Positions 1-7,463 of a DNA stretch of 64,000 nucleotides are shown one piece after another. How positions within the stretch are numbered: position 1 is the first letter of the stretch; the number at the start of each line of letters is the position of its first letter. The notes beneath the pieces are model-generated. The model worked only from the letters and a program-made list of their open reading frames with translations. It was not told the DNA's origin and did not search any database. The stretch spans positions 186,001-250,000 of the forward strand of contig NZ_QXFL01000004.1 of NCBI RefSeq assembly GCF_003584125.1. The letters run 5' to 3'. Origin of the DNA: Aurantiacibacter zhengii. GTDB lineage: Bacteria; Pseudomonadota; Alphaproteobacteria; Sphingomonadales; Sphingomonadaceae. A program made the translations under genes and the position numbers.

Positions 1-183
1 GTGTCCTTAGATTGCAGTCAGTCGAATGGCTGGCGGCATTCAGACCCCTCCGGGCCATCCGTTCAGCGCTACAATGGTTGCGAATGGCCGTACGTTCCGC
101 AACTGGCCCAAAGCACGTAGTGCGGCGCCGGCTTGCCCGAAGCCCCCGCGCCTGCCACTGGAGGTGCCGAAGGAGACAGGTCC

Positions 184-492
184 ATGGCCACGGATGATGA
201 CGCGTATGTCTACGACGAGGAAAGCGGCGAATGGATGCCGTCATCCGAACTAGCGGAGCGGCAGGCTGAGGCAGACCGGGTGGAAGTTCGCGATGCCGTT
301 GGCAACCTGCTTGCCGATGGCGACCAGGTCACCCTGGTGAAGGACCTGGACGTGAAGGGCGCCGGCCAGACCCTGAAGCAAGGCACTCTCATCAAGTCGA
401 TCCGGTTGACAGGCGATGCGCAGGAAATCGACTGCAAGTACCCGGGTATAAAGGGCCTCGTGCTGCGCGCAGAGTTCGTGAAGAAGCGCTAG
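184..492 (+). CDS. PhnA/YjdM-family protein lacking the zinc ribbon
   Basis: A 102-residue protein whose C-terminal two thirds match the PhnA/YjdM domain: the stretch LLADGDQVTLVKDLDVKG, then a conserved end with EIDCKYPG and EFVKKR. The usual N-terminal CxxC zinc ribbon is absent. An acidic segment (DDDAYVYDEESGEW) takes its place. The start at 184 is chosen because AAGGAG lies just upstream at about 169-175. Despite the historical name, phosphonate use is not established for this family, so the role is unknown. Its stop codon overlaps the stop of the convergent downstream lipoprotein gene. Confidence 0.8.
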   Translation: MATDDDAYVYDEESGEWMPSSELAERQAEADRVEVRDAVGNLLADGDQVTLVKDLDVKGAGQTLKQGTLIKSIRLTGDAQEIDCKYPGIKGLVLRAEFVKKR

Positions 493-899
493 TCCTCCTC
501 GATCACCCGGCCAACGACGCGGACGGGACAGCGGTCCAGCGTGTCCGGGATGGCTGACGGCACCACGAGTGTTTCCATCTGTCCGGTACAGATACTGGTG
601 GAGCCACGCGCATCCAGTCCCACGGCAAGGCTGAAATCCAGTTCCGGGCAGGACCCCCAGGTCTCCAGCAACCAACGCTCGCTGACGCCGGTCGCGATAT
701 AGAGCCGGTCGCGGCCCCTGGGGCTCTCCGGCGCATTGGAGTAGCCGTTGATCTCGCGCGTGAAAAAGCATGCGCGGTCGGTATCAACGTTCGCCAGCGT
801 GGTATCGTATTCGTCTGCGCCAGGTTGTTCCATGGGCGCGCAGGCGGCGATCGCCAGCACTGCTCCCAAGGACATGATGCTTGGTGTGGTTCGGGGCAT
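489..899 (-). CDS. DUF6491-like lipoprotein
   Basis: A 136-residue predicted lipoprotein. The N-terminus is a short signal ending in the lipobox LAIAAC (Cys20), so the mature protein should be membrane anchored in the periplasm. The body has evenly spaced cysteines (RACFF, GSCPEL, SICTG, DRCPV), the pattern I associate with DUF6491. The start at 899 is preceded by AAGGAG at normal spacing. Longer in-frame starts upstream lack a signal. The function is unknown, and the family call rests on the cysteine pattern only. Confidence 0.7.
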   Translation of the reverse strand: MPRTTPSIMSLGAVLAIAACAPMEQPGADEYDTTLANVDTDRACFFTREINGYSNAPESPRGRDRLYIATGVSERWLLETWGSCPELDFSLAVGLDARGSTSICTGQMETLVVPSAIPDTLDRCPVRVVGRVIEED

Positions 900-1237
900 T
901 GGTATTCTCCTTACCTTCTTTTCCGAACGCCCCCGCCGGCTCGGGCGTTCCGCGGCGATGTCGTTCTGCCGCACGCCGGGCTCATCTGGTACCAAAGTTC
1001 TGGTCCAATCCCATGCGCGGGCGCATCGTCACGGTCACAGCGAATGCAACGGACCCGGGTGCAAGGCCGCACCTGGTCCTCGAGCCCGCCGGACAGCGGG
1101 AGACGCCAGGCATGGCGGCCGATCGCACCAACACCCACCCGGCGTTGGTGCGATCCTCGTTTCGGCCCTTGTTTTGGCAGCGCCTCGCTTTCCGACACGA
1201 CTTGTCTGCGTGCGGATTCTCCTCCACATTCGCGCGC
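900..1237. other. Intergenic region with a perfect 12-bp inverted repeat
   Basis: 338 bases lie between the divergent lipoprotein gene and the DUF962 gene. No convincing gene or RNA is visible. The one clear structure is the inverted repeat at 1121-1155, annotated separately. Promoters for both flanking genes should lie here, but I see no confident -35/-10 pair. Confidence 0.5.
1121..1155. repeat. Inverted repeat, 12-bp perfect arms
   Basis: GATCGCACCAAC at 1121-1132 is repeated inverted as GTTGGTGCGATC at 1144-1155, with an 11-base spacer. There is no T tract after it in either direction, so a protein-binding operator or an RNA hairpin is more likely than a simple terminator. It lies about 85 bases upstream of the DUF962 start. 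Confidence 0.6.
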
Positions 1238-1576
1238 ATGAGCCGCCAATACACCTCTTTCGCAGCGTTCTGGCCGTTCTACCTGCGCGAGCATTCGCAG
1301 CCGCGTACACGCGCGCTGCACTACATCGGCACCACGCTGGCTATCGCCGTCCTGCTGTTCGCGGTCGTGACGGGGCGGTGGCTGTGGCTCATCGCCTTTC
1401 CGGTAGCGGGGTACTTCTTTGCCTGGCTCGCGCACTTCACGGTGGAGAAGAACCGTCCGGCAACCTTCACCTATCCCCTGTGGAGCCTGGCTGCAGACTT
1501 CCGCATGTGGTGGCTCTGGCTGACTGGACGCTTGCAGCCGGAGCTTGACCGCGCCGGTGTCGGCAAGCCGGACTGA
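1238..1576 (+). CDS. DUF962/Mpo1-like membrane protein
   Basis: A 112-residue integral membrane protein matching DUF962 (Mpo1-like). It opens with FAAFWPFYLREHSQPRTR, which carries the family's conserved H and R. A hydrophobic hairpin follows (about residues 25-60), then AHFTVEKNRPATF, the family signature. Yeast Mpo1 is an Fe(II) dioxygenase of 2-hydroxy fatty acid alpha-oxidation. The bacterial role is unproven. The start at 1238 is the first ATG before the conserved N-terminus. No strong ribosome-binding site is seen. It is convergent with the SnoaL-like gene, 9 bases away. Confidence 0.82.
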   Translation: MSRQYTSFAAFWPFYLREHSQPRTRALHYIGTTLAIAVLLFAVVTGRWLWLIAFPVAGYFFAWLAHFTVEKNRPATFTYPLWSLAADFRMWWLWLTGRLQPELDRAGVGKPD

Positions 1577-1585
1577 GGCTCTTTC

Positions 1586-1987
1586 CTAACCCAGCACGGC
1601 GTCCGCCAGCTTGGTGTCCAGATACTCGCGCACTTCCACGATCCTGCCGGCTTCGAGGCGGAAGATGAAGCAGTACTCGTTGGCGTAGACCTTCCCGTCC
1701 ACGGTATCGGCGTGGCCCTTTGCCAGCACGACCACGTGGTCGCCATCGGCGAGCACCAGTTCGGGAATGTTGCGATATGGCCCCGCGAAACGGGCGAACA
1801 GCGGGCCCATCAGCTGCGCCTCTACATCGGCGAGGCCGCTGACCGTCTTCGACCATTTGGAGGTGCCCATCACGTGCCAGGTGATATGTTCGTCGAACAA
1901 CGGCAGGAAATCGTCCGGATCGCCATGCTCCAGCTTGGCGAAGGCTTTCGTCAGCAGTTCGCGGTTCGTTTCAGTAACACCGCTCAT
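1586..1987 (-). CDS. SnoaL/NTF2-like protein
   Basis: A 133-residue single-domain protein with the NTF2-like alpha+beta layout. An N-terminal helix carries LLTKAFAKLEHGDPDDFLPLF, then come ITWHVMG and the strand pair GKVYANEYCFIFRLEAGRIVEV near the C-terminus. Such proteins are small-molecule isomerases, hydrolases or binding proteins, and the substrate cannot be told from sequence. The ATG at 1987 overlaps the upstream gene's TGA (ATGA), and GGAGGG precedes it. The two genes are therefore probably translationally coupled. Confidence 0.82.
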   Translation of the reverse strand: MSGVTETNRELLTKAFAKLEHGDPDDFLPLFDEHITWHVMGTSKWSKTVSGLADVEAQLMGPLFARFAGPYRNIPELVLADGDHVVVLAKGHADTVDGKVYANEYCFIFRLEAGRIVEVREYLDTKLADAVLG

Positions 1988-2325
1988 GCATTTCCCTCCG
2001 GTCCGCTGCGATCGCCTGCCAGGCGCCGGTGCTCGTCGACACTGCGCCGCATTTCGCGGGCCTGCAGGTGAAGGGCCTTGTTCGACAGGCGGATCTCGCG
2101 GCTCTGCTGGAAGAAGCCGAGAACCAGCCACAGGAACGCGAGCGGACTGGACACTCCGCCCAGGAAGTCGCCCAGCTCGTTGAGCCTCAGGTCAGTCGGG
2201 TTCTGTCCCTGCACCGCGAGATAGATCACCAGTCCCACCAGATAGAGCGCGGTCAGGGCCAGCCCGATCTGCGGCAGGCGGCGGCGCTCTTTCTTCTCCT
2301 CAAGGATTTGGGTGTCTTCGCTCAT
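1984..2325 (-). CDS. Small two-span membrane protein with charged tail
   Basis: A 113-residue protein of unknown function. A charged N-terminus with EEKKERRR precedes a first hydrophobic span (about residues 18-38). A second span lies around FLWLVLGFFQQ, and a polar, probably helical tail is rich in R, Q and E. GAGGGG sits before the ATG at 2325. The ATGA junction with the downstream SnoaL-like gene implies co-translation, so the two may share a process. I do not recognise a named family. Confidence 0.72.
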   Translation of the reverse strand: MSEDTQILEEKKERRRLPQIGLALTALYLVGLVIYLAVQGQNPTDLRLNELGDFLGGVSSPLAFLWLVLGFFQQSREIRLSNKALHLQAREMRRSVDEHRRLAGDRSGPEGNA

Positions 2326-2566
2326 AATTTCCGCCCCTCTCGCAGCACACCCCATACAGGGTAGCGCAGCGGGCGCGCGGCGCAACGTGGAACACCCTGC
2401 GATGTGTCCCGACGAAGAGGGCTAATGTGCAAAAGGCAGCGCAAACGTGTGCTCGAACCCCTGTCAGAAAGGGGTGTGCGTTCTCAGGGAATTGGAACTG
2501 CGGCCTGGAAAAAGAGCATCGATCACGCTCGCAGGGCAAGCAGCGAAGGACGCGGTAGTAAGGCGG

Positions 2567-2797
2567 CTATTCGCCGCTTTCGGTTTCCGCTGCCTCTTCT
2601 TCGGCAGCGATGCGATCCAGTCGCTCCTGCTTGGCGACGGCGCGGTCTTCCTCCACCTTGCGAGCCTGTTCGGCCAGCCCGCGCCAGGTCTTCTCCGCCT
2701 GCAGGTGCCGCTCGCGGACGTTTTCCAGTTCGGCGCCATCGGCGTCGGTAGCGGCCTCTTCGGCGCGCTGCTTGTAGAAGTGATAGTTCTGCGACAT
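2567..2797 (-). CDS. Small charged, coiled-coil-like hypothetical protein
   Basis: A 76-residue protein, strongly charged and almost wholly helical by composition (runs such as RAEEAATDADGAELENV and KVEEDRAVAKQERLDRIAAEEE). There is no signal or membrane segment. It is probably cytosolic. The stretch has normal coding bias and no competing frame with a recognisable product. The ribosome-binding site is weak (GCGAGG). Function unknown. Confidence 0.6.
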   Translation of the reverse strand: MSQNYHFYKQRAEEAATDADGAELENVRERHLQAEKTWRGLAEQARKVEEDRAVAKQERLDRIAAEEEAAETESGE

Positions 2798-2912
2798 CGT
2801 CGGCCTCGCTGACAGGGGGGTAAATCAGGAAGGCGAAAACGCTTGGGCCCCGGGCCCGTGCATTCCCGCCCTCTTGTTCGTCAATCCCCGCAAGCGGGAA
2901 CAGGCGTTCGGA

Positions 2913-3125
2913 TCAGTCGGCAGCCGAAAGGTTGACGGCGCTTTCCTTGCCATTGCGGCCGGTTTCGACTTCGTAGTTCAGGCGCTGTTCCTTATCGAGC
3001 GTCTGCATGCCGGCGGCCTGCACGGCGCTGATGTGAACGAAGCTGTCGTTCGAACCGTCGTCGGGCTGAATGAAGCCATAGCCCTTGTCGGCATTGAAGA
3101 ATTTTACGGTGCCAGTCTTTGACAT
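2913..3125 (-). CDS. cspA: Cold shock protein, CspA family
   Basis: A 70-residue single cold-shock domain protein, the full usual length. The two RNA-binding motifs are plain: KGYGFI (RNP1) and FVHIS (RNP2), after the N-terminal GTVKFFNADKG. It binds single-stranded RNA/DNA and relieves mRNA structure. The start at 3125 has AAAGGAA upstream. The roughly 250-base region upstream could hold a long structured leader, as in other csp genes, and it contains a 16-bp palindrome at 3153-3168. Confidence 0.95.
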   Translation of the reverse strand: MSKTGTVKFFNADKGYGFIQPDDGSNDSFVHISAVQAAGMQTLDKEQRLNYEVETGRNGKESAVNLSAAD

Positions 3126-3152
3126 GCTGTGGTTCCTTTCAAGAACGCGTGT

Positions 3153-3168
3153 GTTGCCGCGCGGCAAC
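3153..3168. repeat. 16-bp perfect palindrome upstream of cspA
   Basis: GTTGCCGCGCGGCAAC reads identically on both strands, 28 bases upstream of the cspA start. In the RNA it can form a 6-bp stem with a GCGC loop. It could be a leader hairpin or an operator. I cannot decide between them from sequence. Confidence 0.5.
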
Positions 3169-3376
3169 ATGCCGCGTGGTCGTGCAAATCGTCATCGAAA
3201 AGGAAGTCGTAGTCAGGTTAACGCCGGGGCCTTCAAAAAGGGCAAGCGGCGGTCGGCAAGTCTAGAAGTCCGTCGCAATTTATCGACGTAAGCGGAGCCT
3301 ATGTAGGGCACGCGAGGGCGTTTGGCCAGCTATTCCGGCGCAAGGCCTGTCAGGGACGGTCCCGATCGGTCCATTC

Positions 3377-3532
3377 CTAACGCTCCAGCCCGGCGGTAAG
3401 GCGGTATTTGCGGATGCGTTCACCATAGTACCCGGCAAGGTCGAAATAGGTATTCCGATCGTTCAGGGACTTGGCACTGCGCTGGTTCATCAGCGCGCGC
3501 TGGTGGTTGCAGAGGAGCTGGTTGAGATCCAT
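3377..3532 (-). CDS. Small sphingomonad-type hypothetical protein (51 aa)
   Basis: A 51-residue protein reading MDLNQLLCNHQRALM, then an RNTYFDLAGYYGERIRKYR segment and a short tail. The layout, an N-terminal LxxLxxxHQxxLM helix followed by an aromatic YYxxRI helix, resembles a small protein I have seen repeatedly in sphingomonads, though I cannot name its function. AGGAC lies upstream of the ATG at 3532. It is below common ORF length cut-offs and could easily be missed. Confidence 0.6.
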   Translation of the reverse strand: MDLNQLLCNHQRALMNQRSAKSLNDRNTYFDLAGYYGERIRKYRLTAGLER

Positions 3533-3774
3533 CGTCTTCGTCCTGTTCATGGCAGCACGCCAGAATGGCGCGGCTGCGGCTAGGAGGCGGAATGGATGGA
3601 TACGGCGCGCGCATGGCTGGCCATCGACCGTCGATTGCGACTGGTAGCGGGTGTCTTATAGCAGCAAAACAGTTGGCGGGCAACGGCGCCGGGGATGCAG
3701 GCGAATTCGTGCGGGCATTGGCGCGAAAGGGCCTAGAGTGCATGCGGGGCATTCCGCCCCGATTGGAAAAGACC

Positions 3775-3909
3775 ATGGCCAAGGGCCAGATGAAGAAGAG
3801 CCGCGAAAACCGCAAACCCAAGGCGGACAAGGGGCCAAAGCAGAATGCCAGTCAGCCGAGCCTGAAGCCAGGTTCGATCAAGGGGCTGGAAAACATGAAG
3901 AACAGCTAG
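3775..3909 (+). CDS. Small basic MAKGQ-type protein (44 aa)
   Basis: A 44-residue highly basic protein starting MAKGQMKKSRENRKPKADK and ending GSIKGLENMKNS. Short proteins with an MAKGQ start followed by an asparagine/lysine-rich RKPK segment are widespread in alphaproteobacteria and have no known function. The composition (about a third K/R) suggests binding to nucleic acid or the ribosome, but that is inference. The start is the ATG at 3775. The upstream ribosome-binding site (GAAAAGA) is weak. Confidence 0.65.
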   Translation: MAKGQMKKSRENRKPKADKGPKQNASQPSLKPGSIKGLENMKNS

Positions 3910-3942
3910 AGGCTGGTCTTCGGGCACGCTAGGGCGGGTGCG

Positions 3943-4434
3943 ATGGACAACAACAGCCCGCCCGAGCATGGTCCCATTACGATCCTGGTGGATGCAGACG
4001 CCTGTCCGGTAAAGGACGAGATCTACCGCGTGGCCGAACGTCACGGCGCCCACGTGCGCGTCGTCAGCAACAGTCCCTTCCGCGTCCCCGTCAGCGAGCG
4101 GGTGAAGCGGGTGACCGTAGGCGACGGTTTCGATGCCGCCGATGACTGGATCGCCCAGCACTCCGATCCGCGAAGCGTGGTGATCACCGCCGACATCCTG
4201 CTGGCAGAGCGGTGCCTGAAGGCGGGCGCGCAGGTGCTGGCCCACAATGGCAGGCCGTTCGACGCCGCCAGCATAGGCTCTGCCATCGCCACGCGCGCCA
4301 TCATGGCGGACCTGCGCAGCGGGATGGACGGACCGCTGGGCGCAGCCGGTGGCGGTCCGCCGCCGTTCGGCAAGGCTGACCGATCCCGCTTCCTGCAAGC
4401 GCTGGACCGGGTGCTGGTGGCGCTGAACCGCTAG
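3943..4434 (+). CDS. UPF0178 (YaiI/YqxD) family protein
   Basis: A 163-residue protein matching UPF0178/DUF188 across its full length. It has the N-terminal ILVDADACPVKDEIYRVA with paired aspartates, then VVSNSPFRVP, DDWIAQHS and VVITADILLAERCL. The fold is related to PIN/NYN nucleases, and the acidic residues (VDAD, TADI) would form a metal site. Nuclease activity has not been shown for the family. It sits alone between a small basic protein and a stress protein. Confidence 0.9.
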   Translation: MDNNSPPEHGPITILVDADACPVKDEIYRVAERHGAHVRVVSNSPFRVPVSERVKRVTVGDGFDAADDWIAQHSDPRSVVITADILLAERCLKAGAQVLAHNGRPFDAASIGSAIATRAIMADLRSGMDGPLGAAGGGPPPFGKADRSRFLQALDRVLVALNR

Positions 4435-4498
4435 GCCGGGCGGGAACGCAAAGGCTGGCGGATCGCTGTCCATCCTGCGGGAGCGCAAGGAGAATTCC

Positions 4499-4948
4499 AT
4501 GGCCGACACCACCCAGAACGACCACCTTTCCCACATTGCCGAGGCGATGAAGGACATCGATTTCGTGATGCTCAACACGCATACGAAAGACGGCCAGATC
4601 GGCGCACGACCGATGAGCAACAACCGCCAGGTCGATTACGATGGCGACAGCTACTACTTCACCTGGGAAGACTGCCTGATGGTGGACGACATCAAGCGCG
4701 ATCCGAAGGTCGGCCTCTCGCTCCAGGGTGCGCAGCGCGACAATGGCGCGCCGGGCGTGTTCATCTCAATCGAAGGCACGGCACAGATCGTGCGCGACAA
4801 GACGCAGTTCGCGCAGCATTGGGTAGACGAGCTGGAACGCTGGTTCGAAGACGGCATCGACACGCAGGGCATGGTCATGCTGCACGTCAAGGCTTCGCGC
4901 GCCGCATACTGGGACGGGGAGGAAGAGGCGGACTTCGATATCGGCTGA
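4499..4948 (+). CDS. Pyridoxamine 5'-phosphate oxidase-like general stress protein
   Basis: A 149-residue split-barrel flavin-binding protein of the general stress family. Family features are DFVMLNTHTKDGQIGARPMSN near the N-terminus, YYFTWEDCLMVDDIKRDPKVGLS in the middle, and a C-terminal barrel ending RAAYWDGEEE. Members bind FMN or FAD and are induced under stress, and they usually lack true PNP oxidase activity. AAGGAG lies six bases before the ATG at 4499. Confidence 0.9.
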   Translation: MADTTQNDHLSHIAEAMKDIDFVMLNTHTKDGQIGARPMSNNRQVDYDGDSYYFTWEDCLMVDDIKRDPKVGLSLQGAQRDNGAPGVFISIEGTAQIVRDKTQFAQHWVDELERWFEDGIDTQGMVMLHVKASRAAYWDGEEEADFDIG

Positions 4949-4979
4949 TCCGCCGCCGCCTGCCCCGGCATCCCGCAAA

Positions 4980-5285
4980 TCAGCGCGAGAGGCGCCTGCG
5001 GTTCGCGCGCACCGGTTTCCGATAATGGCGCAGCACCCGGTCGGAGACCTGCTCGGGCGTCTGCTGCATGCCGCCCATCGCCACGAAGGGCCACAGCGTC
5101 ATGCTCGCCACCAGCTTCTCGCGCACCATCCGCTCCGCCTCGCGCTCGGCCAGTTTGCCGCCGGCCATCATCCGCAAGCCCCGCAACCACATGACCTGCG
5201 ATGCTTCCATCCAGAGCATGGCCCCCTGCTGGGCGAGGCGGTTCCATTGGGCGAGATCGCTGGGCGATGCGGGGTGTGTCATCAT
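4980..5285 (-). CDS. Conserved hypothetical protein, phasin-like composition
   Basis: A 101-residue protein, methionine- and tryptophan-rich and mostly helical. Recognisable segments are LAQWNRLAQQGAMLWMEAS, then KLAEREAERMVREKLVAS, and a basic end with VRANRRRL. The basic VRANxRRL tail resembles a short helical protein found in many sphingomonads. A phasin-like surface role is only a guess from the amphipathic helices. The double ATG at 5280-5285 lacks a good ribosome-binding site, so the start is uncertain. Confidence 0.6.
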   Translation of the reverse strand: MMTHPASPSDLAQWNRLAQQGAMLWMEASQVMWLRGLRMMAGGKLAEREAERMVREKLVASMTLWPFVAMGGMQQTPEQVSDRVLRHYRKPVRANRRRLSR

Positions 5286-5487
5286 GCTGCAACTGCGAGG
5301 ATGCCGATAAGCTCCTGACCTTCGTCCACAAACGCGACGAACGGAGCGCGCCGGGCCTAACCTGGAACACATGGAACACAGTCCTGAGGCAATAAGCGCC
5401 CCCGAGCGGAACGGTGATCGTAACGCTGATCGGAACGGCGCCGCAAATGCCGCGTTGGCGAAGGGGAAATCACTGGAAGGAAAGCAA

Positions 5488-5937
5488 ATGACCAATCGCA
5501 AGTTCACCCTCGCCACGCTGGCCGCGGGCTGCGCCATGATCGCCGCCTGCGGGGACTCCGCTGCCGAGCAGGAGGCCGACCGCATGGAAGACCAGATGGA
5601 AATGCAGGCGGACCAGAGCGCCGCTGCTGCTGGCATGGAAGAAGCCGCGCTCGGCATGACCGAGACGCAGCTGCTCGACGCCGACCTGGTGACGGCGGAC
5701 GGCACCGACCTGGGCGATGTCGAGATGGTCCGCCGCGGCGGAGACGGCGCGGTCACCGGCCTGGTGGTCGAACTGGAGAACACCGACCCCGATCGCTGGG
5801 TGGAGGTGCCGATGGACGGCCTGACCCCCGTCACCAACGGCGACGACATGGACATCCAGACCGGCATGACCGCCGAAGACCTGGCCGCCCTGCCCGATGC
5901 GGACATGAGCGCCATGACCGCCGACGCCGCGATGTAA
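5488..5937 (+). CDS. Acidic lipoprotein with PRC-barrel-like segment
   Basis: A 149-residue protein with a lipoprotein signal (MIAAC, Cys21), then a very acidic, glutamine- and methionine-rich spacer. The compact second half (LLDADLVTADGTDLGDVEM through VEVPMDGLTPV) resembles a PRC-barrel. It is probably lipid-anchored and periplasmic. The start at 5488 has GGAAAG upstream, and earlier in-frame starts lack a signal. A strong terminator follows at 5961, so this is a single-gene unit. Confidence 0.75.
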   Translation: MTNRKFTLATLAAGCAMIAACGDSAAEQEADRMEDQMEMQADQSAAAAGMEEAALGMTETQLLDADLVTADGTDLGDVEMVRRGGDGAVTGLVVELENTDPDRWVEVPMDGLTPVTNGDDMDIQTGMTAEDLAALPDADMSAMTADAAM

Positions 5938-5960
5938 GCGAAGGCATAGAGCATTTCAGG

Positions 5961-5995
5961 AAGCCCGCTCCGGAAGCGTCCGGGGCGGGCTTTTT
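5961..5995 (+). terminator. Rho-independent terminator
   Basis: A 13-bp GC-rich stem (5961-5973 with 5980-5992, one G-T wobble) around a six-base loop, running directly into TTTTT. It lies 23 bases after the lipoprotein stop. Confidence 0.9.
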
Positions 5996-6061
5996 CGTAT
6001 GCTGTGCGGGAGTGCTTCCATGCGCGGCACCGGACCATGGTGACGGGGTGTAGGAAAGGCC

Positions 6062-6685
6062 TCAGGCCGCGCGAAGCTGGGGTGCGGCCTCCGCCATCAC
6101 GCGCAGGGCGGAGCGCAGGAATATAAGCGCCATCACCGAGCCGATCACGATATCGGGCCACGGCGAGGCCAGCCACCAGACGAGGCCCGCAGCCAGCAGC
6201 ACGCCGCAATTGTTGATCACGTCGTTGCGCGAACATTCCCAGGTGCTCGCCATGTTCACGTCCTGGTTGCGGAAACGGGTGAGCAGCCTGAGGCACACCA
6301 GGTTGGCCAACAGCGCCAGCGCGCCGAACACCAGCATCAGCGTGGAACTTGGCGGCACGCCGCTCTGTATCCGGACCACCACGTTCACCGCGATGCCCAC
6401 GCCCAGCGCCAGGATCACCACGCCTTTCAGCATGGCCGCCCCGGCCTTCCACCGGTCCGACCGGGCCAGCGCATAGAGGCTGACCGCATAGACCACCGCG
6501 TCGCCCAACATGTCGCTGGCATCGGCCATGAGCGCCGCCGACCCGGCAATCACCCCCGCCCCGAATTCAAGCACGAACATCACCGCGTTGATGGCCAGCA
6601 CGATGACGAGCACGCGCCGCTGCTCCCGTTGGCGGGCGAGTTGTTCGAGCGTGGTCGATTTGGCGGAACAGCAGTCTGCGGACAT
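6062..6685 (-). CDS. Cation diffusion facilitator, short form with DD/CD metal site
   Basis: A 207-residue CDF-type transporter with about six hydrophobic segments, moving a divalent metal out of the cytosol in exchange for protons. The usual HxxxD of helix 2 reads DMLGD (Asp58, Asp62). In helix 5 it reads CSRND (Cys151, Asp155). The N-terminus carries a CC pair that could bind metal. The C-terminal cytoplasmic regulatory domain of full-length CDF proteins (about 300 residues) is absent. The CSRND variant looks like a subclade trait rather than damage. The metal cannot be predicted. Confidence 0.87.
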   Translation of the reverse strand: MSADCCSAKSTTLEQLARQREQRRVLVIVLAINAVMFVLEFGAGVIAGSAALMADASDMLGDAVVYAVSLYALARSDRWKAGAAMLKGVVILALGVGIAVNVVVRIQSGVPPSSTLMLVFGALALLANLVCLRLLTRFRNQDVNMASTWECSRNDVINNCGVLLAAGLVWWLASPWPDIVIGSVMALIFLRSALRVMAEAAPQLRAA

Positions 6686-6704
6686 GGGGGTTATGTGGTA
6701 GGCG

Positions 6705-7463
6705 TTAAGCTTCTAATTCAAGCGGGTATTCGTCGAAGGTCTGCCCGTGCAATTCGCGGCCTGCCGCTTTTTTATTCCTGCCGCCCCATTGCTTAAAGAA
6801 AAACGCAACATCGTCACGACGGCATATCTCGAGGAGACGCTCAACCCATGCTTCTTGCATAGGCCGTGCTCGAGGACCGGATTCCCCTCCAACGATGGCC
6901 CAATGGATACCACGGAGATCGATGTCCTGAATCTCACCGATCAAAGGCTCGAACGAAATGAAAAGAGTCGCACCACGAACTGAGGCGAGATGTCTTACTC
7001 GTTCTGCGACCTCGCTACTCTCAATAGAAGTGCCCACCCAAATGTGATTTCGCGCTTCAATTACGCCTTGCGAGAACATCTCAGCCATTCGATCTGGCCT
7101 CTTCGTAAGAATCTGAAAATGATGATGCGGGCAAGCGATCATCGTTTCCCAAACACGGACCACAAAATCAGCGGGCACGTCAGGATGAAATAGGTCCGAC
7201 ATCGAGTTGACAAAGATTCGCTTTGGCTTGCGCCATTCTAACGGAGCGGAAAGACTGCTTTCATCTATATTTACTCTTCCAGTCCAGACGTAACGACCGC
7301 CGCTCTTTCGGGTGGTCCCTTCATATTTGTGATGCCCCATTGCTTGAAGCCGGGCCGCCATTCTCATTGCGTAACAGTTGGTGCAACCCTTTGATGCGAC
7401 AGTGCAACCTGCAACTGGGTTCCAAGTTACGTCAGTCCATTCGATCTCGGATGAGCCTGCCAT
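6705..7463 (-). CDS. DUF5131 / Gp37-Gp68 family three-Cys-motif protein
   Basis: A 252-residue protein of PF07505 (phage Gp37/Gp68, DUF5131). The defining cluster is Cys20-X6-Cys27-X2-Cys30 (GCTVASKGCTNCYAMRMA). Family blocks follow in order: FVNSMSDLFHPDVP, FQILTKRPDRM, VGTSIES, FISFEPLIGEI, WAIVGGESGPRARPM and FFFKQWGG. The three cysteines and TIM-barrel-like blocks suggest a radical-SAM-related Fe-S enzyme, but no activity is established. Its ATG overlaps the tcmP stop by one base (TAATG). The gene is visibly more AT-rich than its surroundings, a sign of transfer. Confidence 0.9.
   Translation of the reverse strand: MAGSSEIEWTDVTWNPVAGCTVASKGCTNCYAMRMAARLQAMGHHKYEGTTRKSGGRYVWTGRVNIDESSLSAPLEWRKPKRIFVNSMSDLFHPDVPADFVVRVWETMIACPHHHFQILTKRPDRMAEMFSQGVIEARNHIWVGTSIESSEVAERVRHLASVRGATLFISFEPLIGEIQDIDLRGIHWAIVGGESGPRARPMQEAWVERLLEICRRDDVAFFFKQWGGRNKKAAGRELHGQTFDEYPLELEA

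Noticed and set aside
1-120. Frame open from base 1 to a TAG at 118-120, possible 3' end of a gene
   Set aside because: 39 codons with no recognisable protein and poor codon bias. Could be chance.
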